NCBI GenBank assembly: GCA_903879715.1 | Contig: CAIRMR010000119.1 | Span: 1-47,252 of the forward strand | Direction: 5' to 3' | Length of the DNA stretch: 47,252 nucleotides | DNA from: an uncultured Bacteroidales bacterium | Lineage (GTDB): Bacteria > Bacteroidota > Bacteroidia > Bacteroidales > UBA4417 | In this document: piece after piece, positions 45,338 through 47,252 of the stretch | Layout: every line of letters begins with the position of its first letter | Position numbering within the stretch: position 1 is the stretch's first letter | Notes under the pieces: model-generated | What the model saw: the letters and a program-made list of their open reading frames with translations, nothing else | The model's database searches: none | Told to the model about the DNA's origin: nothing | Program-made: the position numbers and the translations under genes

Positions 45338-45532
45338 ATGATCATTGTTCCTGTAAAAGAAGGCGAAAGCATTGACCGCTCGCTGAAGAAATTGAAACGT
45401 AAATTCGAAAAAACCGGTGTTGTTAAAGAACTGCGTAATCGTCAGAAGTTTACAAAGCCGTCAATCGTACGTCGCGAAGAAGTTCGCCACGCAATTTATA
45501 TCCAACAGCTTCAGCAGCAGCAGGAATTGTAG
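45338..45532 (+). CDS. rpsU: 30S ribosomal protein S21
   Basis: S21 is a small basic protein next to the 16S rRNA 3' end. In Flavobacterium johnsoniae it helps hide the anti-Shine-Dalgarno sequence (published structure, from memory). The 64-residue protein has the family core GESIDRSLKKLKRKFEKTGV and RRQKFTKPS-like sequence near residues 35-45, with a glutamine-rich tail. It has a good ribosome binding site and its own promoter. Confidence 0.95.
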   Translation: MIIVPVKEGESIDRSLKKLKRKFEKTGVVKELRNRQKFTKPSIVRREEVRHAIYIQQLQQQQEL

Positions 45533-45659
45533 TCAACCCGGAATTATTTCCGGCAGACAGGAAGTAATACTTGCATTTCTCATACTATTGTTGTACTTTT
45601 AACGTTAGTTAAGTGCAATAAATGAGGGGCAAAGGTTATTTCCTGTTTTATTTTGAAGG

Positions 45660-46562
45660 ATGCTGAAGGATAAATACATAGATTACCTGAGATTTGAAAG
45701 GCGGTATTCCGCGCATACCATTCTGGCATATCATACCGATCTGGATGATTTTACCAAATTCCTTTCCTTGCAATATTCTGTCACCGATCTTCTCCAGGCT
45801 GATCATAATCTGATCAGGTCATGGCTCATTAACCTGATCGATCGCAAAATTTCTCCACGATCTATCAATCGAAAGCTTTCTACTCTTAAATCGTTCTATC
45901 GCTACTGCCAAAAGCAGGATCTGATTAAAAACAGTCCTATGCTCAAAGTTGTAGCTCCGCGTACTTCCAAACAATTGCCGGTGTTTCTTACCCGCGACAA
46001 TCTTGATGATTTACTTAAAAAGGTTGAATTTACTCGGGATTACGAAGGTTGCCGGGATAAAATGATAATAACATTATTTTACGCAACAGGTATCCGTAAA
46101 TCGGAATTGGTTCAAATACAATTATCCGATCTTGACCTTCAAAAAGGAACACTTAAAGTTTTAGGAAAAAGAAACAAAGAACGAATAGTACCTTTTGGTG
46201 AAAATGTTATTAATATGTTGAAAGAGTATCTTGAAATGAGAGATAAATTTTTAACAGAAAATAGCATTGAATTAAGAAACAATATCCATTCACTCTTTGT
46301 TACTTTAAAAGGATTACCTGTATATCCGAGACTTGTATATAACATAGTTCATAAATACCTTTCTTTAATAGCATCGAACAACAAACTCAGCCCGCATGTA
46401 TTACGGCATACTTTTGCAACACACATGCTTGATGATGGTGCCGATTTGAATGCAATAAAGGAAATATTAGGTCATTCAAGCCTGGCAGCAACCCAGGTAT
46501 ATACGCACAACACAATTGAGAAACTAAAAACTATCTACAAACAAGCCCATCCAAGGGCGTAA
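45660..46562 (+). CDS. Tyrosine recombinase XerC/XerD
   Basis: These recombinases resolve chromosome dimers at dif during division. The 300-residue protein has an N-terminal SAM-like binding domain and a C-terminal catalytic domain with every key residue: R146 (ATGIRKSEL), K170 (VLGKRNKER), H246 and R249 (SPHVLRHTFATHM), H272 (LGHSS) and the nucleophile Y281 (TQVYTHN). It is the right length for XerC or XerD and is near housekeeping genes, so it is not part of a phage or integron. AAGGA lies directly before the ATG. Confidence 0.95.
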   Translation: MLKDKYIDYLRFERRYSAHTILAYHTDLDDFTKFLSLQYSVTDLLQADHNLIRSWLINLIDRKISPRSINRKLSTLKSFYRYCQKQDLIKNSPMLKVVAPRTSKQLPVFLTRDNLDDLLKKVEFTRDYEGCRDKMIITLFYATGIRKSELVQIQLSDLDLQKGTLKVLGKRNKERIVPFGENVINMLKEYLEMRDKFLTENSIELRNNIHSLFVTLKGLPVYPRLVYNIVHKYLSLIASNNKLSPHVLRHTFATHMLDDGADLNAIKEILGHSSLAATQVYTHNTIEKLKTIYKQAHPRA

Positions 46563-46567
46563 TTAAA

Positions 46568-46574
46568 AAGGAGG
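46568..46574 (+). promoter_or_regulatory. Perfect Shine-Dalgarno site of raiA
   Basis: AAGGAGG lies 4 bases ahead of the ATG, a perfect core match to the anti-Shine-Dalgarno sequence and rare among the genes of this window. Confidence 0.75.
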
Positions 46575-46578
46575 ACTC

Positions 46579-46878
46579 ATGAAAGTTAACATCAATTCAG
46601 TGCATTTTAAAACCGATAAGAAGTTGGACTCATTCATTACCGAAAAGGTAGAAAAGCTTTCGGATTTGTACGACGGAATTATCGGAAGTGAAGTAACGCT
46701 CAGGGTAAATAATGGTGAAGACCATGATAATAAGATTGCTGAAATCCGTTTATTGGTTCCGGGAAATGATCTTTTTGCTAAAAAACAGAGCAAATCATTT
46801 GAAGAAGCTACTGATATAGCTGTTGATGCACTTCGTAAGCAATTATCCAAACATAAAGAGAAGCAAAGAGGCGAATAA
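46579..46878 (+). CDS. raiA: Ribosome hibernation/stress factor (RaiA/HPF short type)
   Basis: These factors bind the 30S decoding region and keep ribosomes inactive or protected when growth slows. The 99-residue protein has the family start MKVNINSVHFKTDKKLDSFI and the core LRVNNGEDHDNKIAEIRLLV, then EEATDIAVDALRKQLSKHKE. It lacks the long C-terminal domain that makes long HPF dimers. It follows the recombinase after 16 bases, with its own strong ribosome binding site. Confidence 0.93.
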   Translation: MKVNINSVHFKTDKKLDSFITEKVEKLSDLYDGIIGSEVTLRVNNGEDHDNKIAEIRLLVPGNDLFAKKQSKSFEEATDIAVDALRKQLSKHKEKQRGE

Positions 46879-46906
46879 AAATAAATGAAAATATTTTCAC
46901 CACTTG

Positions 46907-46937
46907 TTTGGTAAATCAAATTAAGTGCGTACATTTG
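46907..46937 (+). promoter_or_regulatory. Promoter ahead of the tRNA-Thr/tRNA-Tyr cluster
   Basis: TTTG (46907-46910), 19 bases, then TACATTTG (46930-46937) is a complete match to the Bacteroidetes consensus. Its -7 box touches the 5' arm of the raiA terminator, so transcription would start inside that hairpin. Confidence 0.75.
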
Positions 46938-46964
46938 CAGTCCTTTTCAAAAAGGACTGCTTTT
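46937..46964 (+). terminator. Intrinsic terminator of raiA, overlapping a promoter
   Basis: GCAGTCCTTT and AAAGGACTGC form a perfect 10-bp stem with a 4-base loop, followed by TTTT. It lies about 58 bases after raiA and ends the recombinase/raiA transcript. Confidence 0.85.
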
Positions 46965-47067
46965 GTTTATATAAAGCAGGTTGTAAAGTGTTGATAATAA
47001 GGATTGTTTGAGTTATATAAACGCAAAAAGCCCGCTTTTGAAGCACATTTACAGCGGCATATAAAAA

Positions 47068-47140
47068 GCCGATGTAGCTCAGTTGGTAGAGCAGCTGATT
47101 TGTAATCAGCTGGTCGGAGGTTCGAGTCCCTCCATCGGCT
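47068..47140 (+). tRNA. tRNA-Thr (TGT)
   Basis: The acceptor stem GCCGATG/CATCGGC, D stem GCTC/GAGC, anticodon stem GCTGA/TCAGC with loop TTTGTAA (anticodon TGT) and T stem GGAGG/CCTCC are all complete. The CCA end is not encoded. It is the first of a tRNA cluster that in relatives continues to tuf. Confidence 0.95.
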
Positions 47141-47168
47141 CAACGTTCATTGCAATATTTAAAAATCT

Positions 47169-47250
47169 GGGGGGGTACCAGAGCGGTCAAATGGGGCAGA
47201 CTGTAAATCTGTTGGCTAAGCCTTCGGAGGTTCGAATCCTCCTCCCCCCA
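47169..47250 (+). tRNA. tRNA-Tyr (GTA)
   Basis: The acceptor stem GGGGGGG/TCCCCCC (one G-U pair), a long variable arm typical of tyrosine tRNA and the anticodon loop CTGTAAA (anticodon GTA) are visible, with T stem GGAGG/CCTCC. The CCA end is not encoded. It ends two bases before the window does. Confidence 0.95.
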
Positions 47251-47252
47251 CA

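Noticed and set aside
45538-45553. Hairpin CCGGAA/TTCCGG after rpsU as terminator
   Set aside because: The 6-bp stem lacks a following T-run. It may be a weak processing site, but a terminator is not supported.
45660-46562. Integrase of a mobile element
   Set aside because: Length, motifs and the housekeeping neighbourhood fit XerC/XerD. No attachment sites or cargo are visible near it.

Overview
The window comes from a Bacteroidota (Bacteroidetes) chromosome. The evidence is the gene order secY-map-infA without adk, promoters of the TTTG / TAnnTTTG type, few Shine-Dalgarno sequences, a type IX secretion C-terminal sorting domain, a DPP4-type peptidase, and typical Bacteroidetes neighbours (DUF2520 protein, KdsC-like phosphatase, UbiA, Maf). 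The exact genus cannot be named from what I can see.

Region 1 (1-15075) is the S10-spc-alpha ribosomal supercluster, all on the + strand. It runs from rpsJ (5' end cut by the window) through rplC-D-W-B, rpsS, rplV, rpsC, rplP, rpmC, rpsQ, rplN-X-E, rpsN, rpsH, rplF-R, rpsE, rpmD, rplO, secY, map, infA, rpmJ, rpsM-K-D, rpoA and rplQ. A strong hairpin follows rplQ. The small genes rpmD (8752-8931) and rpmJ (11838-11954) are present and intact. S14 and L36 are zinc-free forms.

Region 2 (15076-21912) has a 154-bp tandem heptamer tract upstream of enolase. Next comes an AT-rich gene that appears to join an Mrr-like nuclease domain to a complete ADP-ribosylglycohydrolase. This is the most unusual protein here. 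A CYTH phosphohydrolase, a DPP4 peptidase and a tRNA-Val follow.

Region 3 (21913-31571) holds a membrane polyferredoxin with two HMA-like C-terminal modules, a secreted endonuclease/phosphatase-fold protein, a DUF192 protein, ComEC, an lpxB / small membrane protein / surE cluster, and a DUF502 protein.

Region 4 (31572-33046) is a small degraded accessory island. It has an antitoxin, a RelE/ParE-type toxin broken by a 101-bp insertion with 6-bp flanking repeats, and a coupled pair of small ORFs of which the first has no start codon.

Region 5 (33047-45050) holds a DUF2141 protein, a secreted GH13 enzyme with a T9SS domain, a second S9 peptidase whose start lies inside a palindromic repeat, then maf, ubiA, a KdsC-like phosphatase, a DUF2520 protein and a CcmF-like protein on the - strand, and a GNAT-like protein on the + strand.

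Region 6 (45277-47252) returns to translation genes: rpsU, a xerC/D recombinase, raiA/hpf, tRNA-Thr(TGT) and tRNA-Tyr(GTA). In related genomes this arrangement leads into tuf, secE and nusG. A promoter is laid over the terminator arm between raiA and the tRNAs.
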